From Hyphomicrobiales bacterium (lineage in GTDB: Bacteria > Pseudomonadota > Alphaproteobacteria > Rhizobiales > Rhizobiaceae): 64,000 nucleotides of DNA. Location of the stretch: positions 140,052-204,051 of the forward strand of contig UBXV01000015.1 in assembly GCA_900469625.1 (NCBI GenBank), in the 5' to 3' direction. Position numbers and translations under genes: made by a program. Below the pieces are notes generated by a model. It was not told where the DNA came from. It made no database searches and saw only the letters and a program-made list of their open reading frames with translations. Shown here one piece after another: positions 40,013 to 50,058 of the stretch (the stretch's first letter is position 1; each line of letters starts with the position of its first letter).

Positions 40013-41377
40013 TCATAGCTCGCTTTCCGTCGACTGATCCGCCGCGACGAGTTTCTTGTCCAGGCCGAATTTCTGCATCTTTTCATAGAGCGTCTTGCGC
40101 GAGATGCCGAGCGATTCGTAGACCGGTTTCAGTGCGCCGCCATGGGTGGCGATGGCGCTGGCGATCAGGCCCTTCTCGAACGCCGCAACCTTGTCGGCCA
40201 GACGGCTGCCGCTTGCCCCGGGCGAGGCAGCCTCGTTCGAAGCCGTGTCGAGCCCGAGCACCAGCCGTTCGGCGGCATTGCGCAGTTCGCGCACGTTGCC
40301 TGGCCAATTGCGCTCCGCCATCTCCGCCAGCAGGTTCTGCGAGACATCGACCTCGTCACGGCCGTAGCGTGCCGCCGATTCGCGCACGAGCTGCAGGAAC
40401 AGCAGCGGGATGTCGGCGCGGCGCTGGGCAAGCGGCGGCACACGCAGCGTCGCGACATTGAGACGGTAGAGAAGGTCGGGTCGGAAGCGGCCAGCGGCCA
40501 CCTCCTGCTCCAGATCCACCTTGTTGGTGGCGATGAAACGCACGTCGAGCGGCACCACTTCGTTGGAGCCAAGCCGCGTGATCACGCGCTCCTGCAGCAC
40601 GCGCAGAAATTTTGCCTGCAAATCGATCGGCATCGAGCCGATTTCGTCGAGCAGGATCGTGCCGCCGCGGCCATGTTCGAATTTGCCGTAGCGTGGACGG
40701 ATGGCGCCGGGAAACGCGCCCGGCTCGTGGCCGAAGAGCTCACTCTCGATCAGGTTTTCAGGCAGGGCGGCACAGTTGATGGCGATGAAGGGATTGTTTG
40801 CCCGGCCGCTCAGATCATGAAGCGTGCGGGCGACGACCTCCTTGCCTACGCCGGTGTCGCCGATGATCAGCGTGTCGGCGTCGGAAGCGCCGATCGCGCG
40901 GACCCGGTAGCGCAGGTCGACCATGACCTGGCTGCGTCCCGGCAGCCGCTGCTCGATATCGTCGCGCTTGCCGGCGACAGCCTTGAGCCGCCGGTTTTCG
41001 AGCACCAGCGCACGCCAGTCGAGCGCTCGGCGGATGGTGCCGGCGAGCATCTGGGCAGTGAAAGGCTTCTCCACGAAATCATAGGCACCTTCTCTCATGG
41101 CGCGCACGGCCAGCTGAACATCGCCATGGCCGGTGACGAGGATGACCGGCACCTCGACGTCGATCTCCCGAATGCGCTGGAGGAAGGTCATACCGTCCAT
41201 GCCCGGCATCCGGATGTCGCTGATGACGACGCCTGGGAAGCTGAAACCGATGAACTCCAATGCGTGCTCGGCGCTGGCAAACGTCTCGACGCGGAAGCCT
41301 GCGAGTTCGAGCGCCTGCGCGCTCGAATGGCGCAACTCCTCTTCGTCATCGACGAGCAGAACGCGGCTTTCGATCAT
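40013..41377 (-). CDS. dctD: Sigma-54-dependent C4-dicarboxylate response regulator
   Basis: NtrC-family activator of 454 residues: receiver domain at 1-120 with phospho-acceptor D54 (VVISDIRMPGMDG) and K104 (FVEKPF), AAA+ domain at ~145-370 with Walker A GDTGVGKE at 173-180 and Walker B GTILLDEIGSM near 236, and a Fis-type DNA-binding helix-turn-helix at the C-terminus. The sigma-54 contact loop reads GAFPGA (220-225) instead of GAFTGA. It overlaps dctB by 4 nt. Adjacency to a DctB-like kinase makes C4-dicarboxylate control likely, but no dctA transporter gene is in the window. Confidence 0.9.
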   Translation of the reverse strand: MIESRVLLVDDEEELRHSSAQALELAGFRVETFASAEHALEFIGFSFPGVVISDIRMPGMDGMTFLQRIREIDVEVPVILVTGHGDVQLAVRAMREGAYDFVEKPFTAQMLAGTIRRALDWRALVLENRRLKAVAGKRDDIEQRLPGRSQVMVDLRYRVRAIGASDADTLIIGDTGVGKEVVARTLHDLSGRANNPFIAINCAALPENLIESELFGHEPGAFPGAIRPRYGKFEHGRGGTILLDEIGSMPIDLQAKFLRVLQERVITRLGSNEVVPLDVRFIATNKVDLEQEVAAGRFRPDLLYRLNVATLRVPPLAQRRADIPLLFLQLVRESAARYGRDEVDVSQNLLAEMAERNWPGNVRELRNAAERLVLGLDTASNEAASPGASGSRLADKVAAFEKGLIASAIATHGGALKPVYESLGISRKTLYEKMQKFGLDKKLVAADQSTESEL

Positions 41378-43242
41378 TCGGCGGCCTCCTGGCCCTCTTC
41401 ATCGGCTATGGGAAGTTCGATGCGAAACTCCGCGCCACCTCCCGCAAGGTTCGTGGCGACGAGGCTGCCGCCGAAGTCCTTGACGATGTTATAGGAAATC
41501 GACAGGCCAAGGCCCAGTCCCTTGCCAACGCCCTTGGTCGAAAAGAACGGGTCGTAGATGCGCTCGGCGATTGCTGCCGGCACGCCCGGGCCACGATCGA
41601 TGACGGCAATCACGACCTTCTGCCCGTCGCGCCAGGCGCGAAGCCGAATGTGACGGTCATCCAGCCCCTCGACCGCGTCGGCAGCGTTGGAGATCACGTT
41701 GACCAGCACCTGCTGCAGGCGGACGAAACCGGCGCGGACGACCAGCGGTTCCGGCCCGAGATCGATGTCGATGTCGGCTGCCGCCGACTTCAGCCGGACG
41801 GCGACGATTTCCATCGTGTCGCGCACGACGTCCTCGATCGGCACCGGCCCGAGCTTTTCGTTGGGCTTGCGGGCAAAATTGCGCAGATGCCGGCTGATTG
41901 CCGCCATGCGGTCGACCAGGCCCGAAATCCGTCTGATGTTGTCGCTTGCCTCATCGGTCCGACCGCGTTCAATCAGAAGGGAGGCGCTGTCGGCGTAAGT
42001 CTTGGCGGCCGCCAGCGGCTGGTTGAACTCGTGCGATAGCGCTGCCGACATCTGGCCGAGGCCGGCGAGTTTTCCGGCCTGGATGAGATCGGCCTGGGTG
42101 CGGCGCAGTTGCTGCTCTGTCTGGCGGCGTTCAGCGACCTCCTCCTCGATCTGCACGTTGACGCGTGCAAGGTCGGCGGTACGTTCGTCGACGCGGCGCT
42201 CGAGCTCGGCCTGCGCCTCCGCCTGCATCGAAATGCGCTCGTTGAGCCGTGCGCGGCGCTGCCAGAGAATTGCCACGGCAAGACCGGCAAGGCAGATGAG
42301 CAGCAGAACGGCAATCGTCGTCGTGAGGGCTTGGGTTCTGACCGATGCCGTGTCGGCGAGCACGTTCACGGTCCAGTCAGCATCGGCCATATGTTGCGAG
42401 ACGACAAGATACTCGCGGCCGGACGGGCCCGAGGAAATGCGCATGAGGTGGTGGCCGGCGCTGTCGTGTACCGTCAGCGGCAAGGGGCGCACGGTTGCGT
42501 CGGCATAACGCCGCGAGGCGATGGTCTGGGCGCGCCGCTCCGCCGTCATCGGCAGGATCGCGGTGTAGAGCCACTCCGGCGTCCCGGTCATGAAGATGAT
42601 GCCTTCGGGATCGGAGACGAAGATCTTGTACTCTCCGCCCTGCCAGGAAGCTTCGATGCTTTCGACATCGACCTTGAAGACGATGACGCCGCGGATATCC
42701 TCACCGACGCGGATGGGAGCGCCGAAGAAATAGCCGCGTTTCAGCGAGGTGGTACCGAGCGCATAGAACCGCGAGGCCCGGCCCTGCAACGCCTCCTGGA
42801 AGTAAGGGCGATAGCTGAAGTTCTGCCCGACGAAGCTCGTCGGGCCGTCATAGTTGCTGGCGGCGATCGTATCGCCGTCCGGTGTGATCACATAGATATC
42901 GGAGGAGTGCAGCAGCCCGTTGATATCCTTGAGATAGGCATTGACGGATTCGCGCAGCCTGCGGTCGCGTGGCCGCGTGGCAAGTTCCTTGATATCGTCG
43001 TGGTCGGCAATCAGCGCGGGCAGGGCCTGGTAGCGATTGAGGTGGCCGTCGAGCGCCGCCACCGCGAGCCGGAGTGCCGTGTTTGCCTGGGCGGATGCCT
43101 CGTCGAGGTAGCTGCGCGTCGCCACGGCATTGCCCTGCCAGGCGAGAACGGCAACCGCCAGCGGCAACAGGATGACGGCAACGGCGAGGCGGTATTTCAC
43201 GGACTGTCTGGGCTCCTCCTCCCATGCGTTCCCTTTGGCCAC
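41374..43242 (-). CDS. dctB: C4-dicarboxylate sensor histidine kinase
   Basis: Membrane sensor kinase of up to 622 residues. Two membrane spans (about 18-36 and 308-327) flank a ~270-residue periplasmic double-PAS (dCache) domain with the DctB ligand-site segment SYRPYF at 143-148. A coiled coil (~335-385) leads to the HisKA domain with H404 in LSHEFNQPLAAAKTY, then ATPase boxes including DRGPGVP and STKGVGKGLGLGLSIS. The frame starts with GTG at 43242, which has no clear ribosome site; a GTG at 43200 sits 12 nt after a GGAGGAGGAG stretch and may be the real start. Confidence 0.92.
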   Translation of the reverse strand: MAKGNAWEEEPRQSVKYRLAVAVILLPLAVAVLAWQGNAVATRSYLDEASAQANTALRLAVAALDGHLNRYQALPALIADHDDIKELATRPRDRRLRESVNAYLKDINGLLHSSDIYVITPDGDTIAASNYDGPTSFVGQNFSYRPYFQEALQGRASRFYALGTTSLKRGYFFGAPIRVGEDIRGVIVFKVDVESIEASWQGGEYKIFVSDPEGIIFMTGTPEWLYTAILPMTAERRAQTIASRRYADATVRPLPLTVHDSAGHHLMRISSGPSGREYLVVSQHMADADWTVNVLADTASVRTQALTTTIAVLLLICLAGLAVAILWQRRARLNERISMQAEAQAELERRVDERTADLARVNVQIEEEVAERRQTEQQLRRTQADLIQAGKLAGLGQMSAALSHEFNQPLAAAKTYADSASLLIERGRTDEASDNIRRISGLVDRMAAISRHLRNFARKPNEKLGPVPIEDVVRDTMEIVAVRLKSAAADIDIDLGPEPLVVRAGFVRLQQVLVNVISNAADAVEGLDDRHIRLRAWRDGQKVVIAVIDRGPGVPAAIAERIYDPFFSTKGVGKGLGLGLSISYNIVKDFGGSLVATNLAGGGAEFRIELPIADEEGQEAAE

Positions 43243-43448
43243 ATCGTGGCCGGTTTCGATCTTAAGCAGCCGCCGTTGCGCTCACAAGCCATTGCACTTC
43301 TGCATCTAGGTCGTTCAACGATTTTCTCTCGTCGTCAACGAGGCGTTGACAATGCGTTTGGCGGCCGCCGTCTTTCGCAACAGCCTGGATGAGCGCATCT
43401 ATGCGTCATGACAAAGCCCGGTCTTGCCGGGCGGAAAGGATCAAGGCA

Positions 43449-44381
43449 ATGCTCAATCAGATCAAGGGCCTGCATCACGTAACGTCGATGGCAGACGATG
43501 CCTTCACCAACAATCAGTTTTTCACGAAGACGCTTGGCATGCGCCGCGTCAAGAAGACGGTGAACTTCGATTCCCCCGATGTCTATCACCTCTACTACGG
43601 CGACGAAGCCGGCACGCCCGGCACGGTCATGACCTATTTCCCGTTTCCGCAGATGCCGCGCGGACGTGCCGGCACCGGCGAAGTCGGCACCACGGTCTTT
43701 TCCATCCCCGAGGGATCCCTCAGCTTCTGGCGCGAGCGGCTCGCAAAGCTCGGCGTCAGCGGTCTCAAGGATGAAGAAGCATTCGGCGAGAAGCGGTTGA
43801 ATTTCGCCGGTCCTGACGGAGACGGCTTTGCGCTCGTCGAAGTGCGCGACGACCCGCGCGCGCCCTGGACGGACGGAGGCATCTCCGGGGATCATGCGAT
43901 CCGCGGCTTTCATTCGGCCGCCATGCGTCTTCGCGACGAAGGGGCGACGGCAGAGCTTCTGAAGTTCATGGGGTATCATGAGCTGGACCGCAAGGACGGC
44001 GTTACGCGGCTGATTATGCCGGGCGGCAATGGCGCCGGCCTGATCGACCTCGAGACCATGCCGAACGTCAATCGCGCCGCACAGGGCGCGGGCTCGGTGC
44101 ACCACATCGCCTTCGCCGTCGACAATCGCGAAACGCAGCTGGAAGTCCGAAAGGCACTGTTGGACACCGGCTATCAGGTGACCCCGGTGATCGACCGCGA
44201 CTATTTCTGGGCCATATATTTCCGCACGCCCGGCGGCGTCCTGTTCGAGATTGCCACCAACGAACCGGGCTTCAACCGCGACGAAGATCTCGCTCATCTC
44301 GGCGAAGCGCTGAAGCTTCCGCAGCAGCACAAGCACCTGCGCCCGGTTCTCGAGAGCCACCTGCAGAAGCTGGAAGCTTAG
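43449..44381 (+). CDS. VOC family ring-cleaving dioxygenase (MhqO-like)
   Basis: A 310-residue protein with two VOC modules: IKGLHHVTSMADDAFTNNQFFTKTLGMR at the N-terminus and GSVHHIAFAVDNRETQL near 213. The FRTPGGVLFEIATNEPGF segment near 258 carries the metal glutamate. The arrangement is that of the LinE/MhqO-type extradiol dioxygenase group, which opens hydroquinones and catechols. The start at 43449 has AAAGGA upstream. The next gene, a carboxylesterase, completes an mhqO-mhqD-like pair linked in other bacteria to quinone resistance. Confidence 0.85.
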   Translation: MLNQIKGLHHVTSMADDAFTNNQFFTKTLGMRRVKKTVNFDSPDVYHLYYGDEAGTPGTVMTYFPFPQMPRGRAGTGEVGTTVFSIPEGSLSFWRERLAKLGVSGLKDEEAFGEKRLNFAGPDGDGFALVEVRDDPRAPWTDGGISGDHAIRGFHSAAMRLRDEGATAELLKFMGYHELDRKDGVTRLIMPGGNGAGLIDLETMPNVNRAAQGAGSVHHIAFAVDNRETQLEVRKALLDTGYQVTPVIDRDYFWAIYFRTPGGVLFEIATNEPGFNRDEDLAHLGEALKLPQQHKHLRPVLESHLQKLEA

Positions 44382-44446
44382 GGCGCAGCGTGACTGGCGA
44401 TGTTTCGCCACCGATGCGACATCTCGCAAGAAACAAGGAGATTTCC

Positions 44447-45049
44447 ATGGCCGATCACGGCTACGCACACAAACTGAAAGCCGGCGCGCCCGGCAAGCCC
44501 ATCTTTTTCGTCTTCCATGGCACGGGAGGCGACGAGAACCAGTTCTTCACCTTCGGCGCGCAACTGATGCCCGACGCTACCATCGTGTCGCCGCGCGGCG
44601 ACGTGTCCGAGCATGGTGCCGCCCGCTTCTTCAGGCGAACCGGCGAAGGCGTCTACGACATGGCGGATCTGTCGCGGGCAACGGCAAAGATGGCCGGCTT
44701 CGTCAAAGACGTTGCCGAGGCGCACGAGGCAACCGAGATCATCGGTCTCGGCTATTCCAACGGCGCGAACATTCTGGCCAACGTGCTGATCGAGAACGGC
44801 CTTTTCGACCCGGCGATCCTGATGCATCCGCTGATCCCGTTCCGCCCGAAGGACAATGCGGCGCTTGCCGGCCGCCGGGTGCTGATCACGGCCGGCGAAC
44901 GCGATCCGATCTGCCCGGCACCTCAGACGCAGGCGCTCGCTGACTACTTCAAGGCGCAGAGCGCCGCCACCGATGTCGAATGGCATGCCGGTGGCCACGA
45001 CATCCGCCAGAATGAGATCTCGGCGATCGAGGGCTTTATCAGGGCCTGA
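44447..45049 (+). CDS. Alpha/beta hydrolase, phospholipase/carboxylesterase family (MhqD-like)
   Basis: A 200-residue serine hydrolase. FVFHGTGGDENQFF near 18-31 is the oxyanion region, GLGYSNGAN near 101-109 is the nucleophile elbow (G-Y-S-N-G), D near 155 and the histidine in GGHDIR near 184 complete the triad. The length and motifs match the small carboxylesterase group that includes MhqD. It follows the MhqO-like dioxygenase by 65 nt with an AAGGAG site and converges with the ABC exporter operon 3 nt away. Confidence 0.85.
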   Translation: MADHGYAHKLKAGAPGKPIFFVFHGTGGDENQFFTFGAQLMPDATIVSPRGDVSEHGAARFFRRTGEGVYDMADLSRATAKMAGFVKDVAEAHEATEIIGLGYSNGANILANVLIENGLFDPAILMHPLIPFRPKDNAALAGRRVLITAGERDPICPAPQTQALADYFKAQSAATDVEWHAGGHDIRQNEISAIEGFIRA

Positions 45050-45052
45050 CGA

Positions 45053-46165
45053 TCACTCCAGCCGGCGGCGGAACAACCATGACGCGGCCGAGAGCGTGAC
45101 GAGGGCGATGACGCAAAGCGGAATGGTCTGGCGCACGACCTCGGCCAGGGGGATATCCTTGAGGAATACGCCCTTCACGATGACCAGGAAATAGCGAAGT
45201 GGGTTGACCAGGGTGACCGGCTGCAGCCAGGCGGGCATGTTCTCGATCGGGGTGGCAAAGCCCGAAAGCAGCATGGCGGGCACCATGAACAGGAAGGCGC
45301 CGAGGATCGCCTGCTGCTGCGTCATCGACAGCGCGGATATGAACAGGCCGAGCCCGACCACGGCCGCGAGATAGAAGACGGCGCTACCATAGAGCAGCAA
45401 CAGCGAGCCGCGCAGCGGCACGCCGAAGATGAAGACGGCGGCGAAAATGTAGACCGTGATGTGAAACAGCCCGATCATCATCGGCGGGATCAGCTTGCCG
45501 ATCAGGATTTCGTGTGTCCTGAGGGGCGATACCATCAACTGGTCGAACGTCCCGAGTTCGCGTTCGCGGGCGATGGACAGGGCGGTAACGATCAGCCCGA
45601 TCAACAGCGCGATACTGGCGACCAGGTTAGGCACCATGAACCATTGATAGGTGAGATTGGGGTTGAACCAGTTTCGCGCCACGACGGCGATCGTCTCGGA
45701 GGCCGTGCGCTTGCCGGCCGGCGTATCGGCGGCAAGTGAGGCAACGATGCGCCCGAGATAACCCGAAACGATCTGCGACGCATTCGAGCGCCGTCCGTCG
45801 AGAATGATCTGGACCGTTGCCGGACGTCCCGCCTCGATGTCGCGCGAGAATGTGGGGCCGATCTCCAGGGCGGCAATGGCACGCTGCCGGTCGATGGCAC
45901 TGCGCACCGCGCCCGGGTCGTCGGTGTAGGCGATGCTTCGAAACGTCGGTGAACCGTCGATGCGCTCCACGAGTTCTTGCCCCCAATGGCCATTGTCGCG
46001 GTTGAGAACCATGACGTCGACATTGGTCACTTCGAGTGTCGCCGCATAGGAAAACACCAGCAGCTGCAGGATCGGCGGACCGATCAGGATCGCACGGCCC
46101 TTGGGGTCGCGCAGAACGGCCAGCAGTTCCTTGACGATCAGCGCACGGAGCCGCGTCCACCACAT
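45053..46165 (-). CDS. ybhR: ABC-2 type exporter permease (YbhR-like)
   Basis: ABC-2 permease of 370 residues: one N-terminal helix (~24-42), a ~150-residue periplasmic domain and a five-helix C-terminal membrane part ending in a basic tail. The WWTRLRALIVKELLAVLRDPKGR start and LGTFDQLMVSPLRTHEILIGKLIPP coupling segment are typical of the YbhR/YhhJ group. The start at 46165 lies 1 nt from the previous stop. Last gene of a five-gene cecR-ybhGFSR-type operon. Confidence 0.9.
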   Translation of the reverse strand: MWWTRLRALIVKELLAVLRDPKGRAILIGPPILQLLVFSYAATLEVTNVDVMVLNRDNGHWGQELVERIDGSPTFRSIAYTDDPGAVRSAIDRQRAIAALEIGPTFSRDIEAGRPATVQIILDGRRSNASQIVSGYLGRIVASLAADTPAGKRTASETIAVVARNWFNPNLTYQWFMVPNLVASIALLIGLIVTALSIARERELGTFDQLMVSPLRTHEILIGKLIPPMMIGLFHITVYIFAAVFIFGVPLRGSLLLLYGSAVFYLAAVVGLGLFISALSMTQQQAILGAFLFMVPAMLLSGFATPIENMPAWLQPVTLVNPLRYFLVIVKGVFLKDIPLAEVVRQTIPLCVIALVTLSAASWLFRRRLE

Positions 46166-46166
46166 G

Positions 46167-47315
46167 TCAGCCGATCCTCTTGCGGGTGCTTCGCGCCGCG
46201 AGCGCGAAAAAGACACTGCCGATCAAAAGCATGATGGCGATGGCCTGCAGGAACATTGGCCAGATGTCGCCGGCCAGAAAAACCGTTTGCAGGCTGGGGA
46301 TGAGATACCGTGCCGGCACGATGAAGGTGATCCACTGAATGACCGTCGGCATCGAGTTGATCTCGAACAGGAAGCCGGAGAGCAGGAAGGCTGGCAGGAA
46401 GGCGGAGATCAGCGCCAGTTGCGAGGCCAGAAACTGGTTCTTGGTCGTTGCCGAAATCAAAAGGCCCTGGCCGAGCGCCGGCATCAGGAAGGTCGCCGAC
46501 AGCGCGTAAAGCGCTGCAACCGAACCGCGGAACGGCACGCCGAAGAGAGAGACGGCAAGCAGCACGCACAGCGTCATCGATGCAAGCCCGAGCAGGAAAT
46601 AGGGCAGGAGCTTGCCGGCAAGCAGTTCCGCAGCCGACACCGGTGTTGCCATCATCGCCTCCATGGTGCCGCGCTCCCATTCGCGTGCGACGACCAGCGA
46701 GGTCAACAGCGTGCCGACGAGGGTCATGACGATGGCAATCGAGCCGGGCACCAGAAAATTTCGGCTGGTGAGTTCCGGATTGAACCAGAAGCGCTGTTCG
46801 GCTGAGATCGCCGGGGGCTGGCCGGCATCTTCCTGTGAGCGTTGACGTTCCCAGTTGGCGACCGTTGCCTGGGCATAATTCTGCACGAAATTGGCCGTGT
46901 TCGGATCCGACCCGTCGACCAGGACCTGCAGTGCCGGATGCTGTCCGGCGGCGTAGTCGGCGGCGAAGCGGGCAGGGATGACGACGATGCCGCGGATGTG
47001 CCCGAGCACGAGATCGTCTTCGAAGTCTCGGCGGTCGCGCCCGACACTGACGGTGAAATAGCGCGAGGCCTGGAAGCCCGCGGCGAGATCGCGCGTCAAC
47101 GGCGTCTCCTGTTCCACGATAAGGCCGATGCGCGTTTGCGTGGTATCGAGGGAAACGCCGTAGCCGAACAGGAACAGAAGGATCAGCGGTAGTACGAAGG
47201 CGATGAGAATGCTGCTCGGATCGCGGACGATCTGGTAGCTCTCCTTGCGCACCAGCGCGGCGAAGCGGCGGGCGCGCCCCGTCGTCGGGGCCTCGATCTC
47301 AGCAGGCGCCGTCAT
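46167..47315 (-). CDS. ybhS: ABC-2 type exporter permease (YbhS-like)
   Basis: Second ABC-2 permease, 382 residues, paralogous to the next gene: N-terminal helix (~36-54), extracytoplasmic domain to ~180, then five helices. RRFAALVRKESYQIVRDPSSILIAF at the start and ERGTMEAMMATPVSAAELLAGKLLPYF near 215 are its counterparts of the YbhR motifs. It would form a heterodimer with the 45053-46165 product. Overlaps ybhF by 4 nt (ATGA). Confidence 0.9.
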   Translation of the reverse strand: MTAPAEIEAPTTGRARRFAALVRKESYQIVRDPSSILIAFVLPLILLFLFGYGVSLDTTQTRIGLIVEQETPLTRDLAAGFQASRYFTVSVGRDRRDFEDDLVLGHIRGIVVIPARFAADYAAGQHPALQVLVDGSDPNTANFVQNYAQATVANWERQRSQEDAGQPPAISAEQRFWFNPELTSRNFLVPGSIAIVMTLVGTLLTSLVVAREWERGTMEAMMATPVSAAELLAGKLLPYFLLGLASMTLCVLLAVSLFGVPFRGSVAALYALSATFLMPALGQGLLISATTKNQFLASQLALISAFLPAFLLSGFLFEINSMPTVIQWITFIVPARYLIPSLQTVFLAGDIWPMFLQAIAIMLLIGSVFFALAARSTRKRIG

Positions 47316-49051
47316 GCGGCCACCTGCTTTTCTTCGGACCCCTGTACAAGTGCGATGAACGCATCTTCCATCGTCGGGTCGGGGCAGGCGGCGTTGGCAA
47401 CCTGCTTCTTCAGGTCATCGGGCGAACCGAGAGCGATCGAACGGCCGCGATAGATGAGCGAGATGCGATCGCAATACTCCGCTTCGTCCATGAAATGGGT
47501 GGTGACGAGCACCGTCACGCCCTTTTCCACGAGGCCGTTGATATGGGTCCAGAACTCGCGTCGTGTGATCGGATCGACGCCGGAGGTCGGCTCGTCGAGG
47601 AACAACGCTTCCGGCTCGTGCAAGACGGCGCAGGCCAGCGCCAGCCGCTGCTTGAGGCCGAGCGGCAGATCCTTGGCTGACATGCCGAGCAGGCGCTCGA
47701 AGCCGAAAATCTCCACCATCAGACCGATGCGCTCACGCTTTCGCGCGCCGGCAAGGCCGTAGACGCCGGCAAAGAAACCAAGGTTCTGCGCCACGCTGAG
47801 ATCGCCATAGAGCGAGAATTTCTGTGCCATGTAGCCGAGGCGGTTGCGGGCTTCGGCGGCATCCCGGCGCAGGTCGAATCCGGCGACACGGCCCTCGCCG
47901 GCGGTCGGCTTCAACAGGCCGCACAGCATCTTGAACGTCGTCGATTTTCCGGCGCCGTTCGGTCCGAGAAGGCCAAAAATCTGGCCGCGTGGAATGTCGA
48001 AGGTAATGTCGTCGGCCGCGGTAAAGTCACCGAAGCGCTTTGTCAGTCCGCGCGCCTCGATCACCGGCTTGCCATTCTCGCTGGCAAAGACCTTTTGCGC
48101 CTCCGCCAGCTTAGAGCGGCCGCCCGGGCCACCGCCCAGCAGGTCGATGAAGGCGTCTTCGAAACGGGGTGGCGCGATTGTTGCCTGGGGCGCAGTGGTG
48201 GTCTCTTCGGTTGCTGCCATGGGCGGTGCGACGTCCGGCGCCATCACCAGCCTGATGGCTTCGCCCTGGATGACGCCATCGACGACGCCGTCTTCGTCCA
48301 GGTAGCGTGCAAGCGCCTCGCGCCGTCGTCCGGACGTGCCGGTCACCTTGAAGACGCGACCGGCGACGCGGGCCGTGAGTTCGGATGGGGCGCCGGCAAA
48401 AAGCAGCTTGCCCTCGTTCAGGAGCAGAACCTCGTCGCAGGCTTCGGCTTCGTCGAGATAGGCCGTCGACCAGACGACGCCGATCCCGGAGGCGGTCAGG
48501 TTTTCGACCATCTTCAAGAGGTCGCGCCGCGAAATCGGGTCAACGCCGACACCCGGCTCATCGAGCAGCAGCAAGCGGGGCTTGCGTAGCAATGCGCAGG
48601 CAAGACCGAGCTTCTGCTTCATGCCGCCGGAAAGCTTGCCGGCGAGCCGTGCCGTGAAGCGCTTGAGATCGGTGAATTCAAGCAGTTCGTCGTAGGTGGC
48701 CTTGCGTTCTGAAAGCGGCAGGCCGCGCAGATCGGCATAGAGATCGAGGTTTTCCGCGACGCTCAGATCCTCATAGAGACCGAAGCGCTGCGGCATGTAG
48801 CCAATGGCTGCCTGAACGTGGGCGGGATCCTTGGCCGTGTCGAAGCCGAGCACCTCCACCTTGCCTTCGTCCGGAAGCATCAGGCCCGTCATCAACCGGA
48901 TGAGCGTAGTCTTTCCCGCTCCGTCCGGGCCAACGAGGCCGGTGATACGTCCCCCGAGAATTTGACCATCGATATGATCGAGCGCGGGCGCACCGTCGCC
49001 AAAGCGTTTTACGACGCCGGATATCCGAACGAAGGGCTCATCGATCGTCAC
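47312..49051 (-). CDS. ybhF: ABC exporter ATPase with two nucleotide-binding domains (YbhF-like)
   Basis: A 579-residue double ATPase. Domain 1: Walker [14 protein letters not shown] near 39, signature [15 protein letters not shown] near 139, Walker [15 protein letters not shown]. Domain 2: Walker [15 protein letters not shown] near 362, signature [15 protein letters not shown] near 463 (Pro-Leu replaces Ser-Gly), Walker [15 protein letters not shown]. In E. coli YbhFSR exports cationic drugs and Na+/Li+. It starts with GTG overlapping the ybhG stop by 4 nt. Confidence 0.92.
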   Translation of the reverse strand: MTIDEPFVRISGVVKRFGDGAPALDHIDGQILGGRITGLVGPDGAGKTTLIRLMTGLMLPDEGKVEVLGFDTAKDPAHVQAAIGYMPQRFGLYEDLSVAENLDLYADLRGLPLSERKATYDELLEFTDLKRFTARLAGKLSGGMKQKLGLACALLRKPRLLLLDEPGVGVDPISRRDLLKMVENLTASGIGVVWSTAYLDEAEACDEVLLLNEGKLLFAGAPSELTARVAGRVFKVTGTSGRRREALARYLDEDGVVDGVIQGEAIRLVMAPDVAPPMAATEETTTAPQATIAPPRFEDAFIDLLGGGPGGRSKLAEAQKVFASENGKPVIEARGLTKRFGDFTAADDITFDIPRGQIFGLLGPNGAGKSTTFKMLCGLLKPTAGEGRVAGFDLRRDAAEARNRLGYMAQKFSLYGDLSVAQNLGFFAGVYGLAGARKRERIGLMVEIFGFERLLGMSAKDLPLGLKQRLALACAVLHEPEALFLDEPTSGVDPITRREFWTHINGLVEKGVTVLVTTHFMDEAEYCDRISLIYRGRSIALGSPDDLKKQVANAACPDPTMEDAFIALVQGSEEKQVAA

Positions 49052-50058
49052 GAGGCACCACTTTCCGCCCGCGGCAACCTGACGGTGACCGGCATGCCCT
49101 GGCGCAGATCGGCGCCAGGCTTTGTCACGACGATGCGCAGCCGATAGACGAGATCTGTGCGCAGTTCAGGCGTTTCGACCGATTTCGGCGTGAATTCGGC
49201 AACGGGTGAGATGAAGCCTACCGTCGCCTCATAGGGGCGGTCGGGAGCGGTGTCCGAGAAGACTTCGACCTTCATGCCGGGGTGGACCCGTCCGAGATCG
49301 GGTTCGGCGACGTAGGCGCGAACCCAGACCGGTTCCGTCAGCGAAATCACATAGGCGGTATCCGACGGCGCGATCATGGCGCCGGGCTCGCGAACGCGTG
49401 AGAGGACGATACCGTCGCTCGGGGCGAGGAGCCGCGTATCAGAAAGGGAGGTCCGAGCGCTGGCGAGTTTGGCCGTGGCGGCCTGAACTTCTGCTGTGGC
49501 GGCCGCGATATCCTCGACCCGACTTCCCTCCTCAAGCAGCGCAAGCGCCTCGCGGGCAGAAGTGGCGCGGGCCGCCGCCGCGGCGCGGGCGGCACTCGCC
49601 TGATCGAGATTGGCCTGCGAAATCGTGCCGCTCGGCCGCAATTGCCGGGCGCGCTCATAGGCGAGGTCGGCATTCTGCAGTTCGGCAACCTGCTCTTCGT
49701 GAGCGGCACGCGCCTGGGCGATCTCTGTCTTGCGGGCTCCGGCCTTCAGTTTATCGAGATTGGCGCTGAGGGCTGCGAGTTCCGCCGAGGCTGCATCGAC
49801 GGCCTGCTGGAAAGGCGTTGGATCCAGAGTGCCGAGGATGTCACCGGCCTTGACGGGATCGCCTTCGTCGACGGCAAGCTTGTCGATGCGGCCGCTGACC
49901 CGGAAGCCGAGCGATACCTGCCGGATATCGATATTGCCGTAGAGAACGGAGGCTGGCCGATGTTGGCCCAAGCCAAGGCGCGAGGGCAGGTCGAACCACC
50001 AGCCGGCTGCTGCCGCACCGGCGATGAGAACAACGGGAATGAGCAGCTTCCGGTTCAT
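49048..50058 (-). CDS. ybhG: HlyD-type membrane fusion protein (YbhG-like)
   Basis: Periplasmic adaptor of 336 residues for the ABC exporter. A signal anchor at ~4-22 is followed by a lipoyl half-motif ([40 protein letters not shown]), an Ala/Glu-rich coiled-coil hairpin at ~85-215 and beta-barrel segments with [20 protein letters not shown]. The start at 50058 overlaps the TetR stop by 4 nt, so the regulator and adaptor are translationally coupled. Confidence 0.92.
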   Translation of the reverse strand: MNRKLLIPVVLIAGAAAAGWWFDLPSRLGLGQHRPASVLYGNIDIRQVSLGFRVSGRIDKLAVDEGDPVKAGDILGTLDPTPFQQAVDAASAELAALSANLDKLKAGARKTEIAQARAAHEEQVAELQNADLAYERARQLRPSGTISQANLDQASAARAAAAARATSAREALALLEEGSRVEDIAAATAEVQAATAKLASARTSLSDTRLLAPSDGIVLSRVREPGAMIAPSDTAYVISLTEPVWVRAYVAEPDLGRVHPGMKVEVFSDTAPDRPYEATVGFISPVAEFTPKSVETPELRTDLVYRLRIVVTKPGADLRQGMPVTVRLPRAESGAS

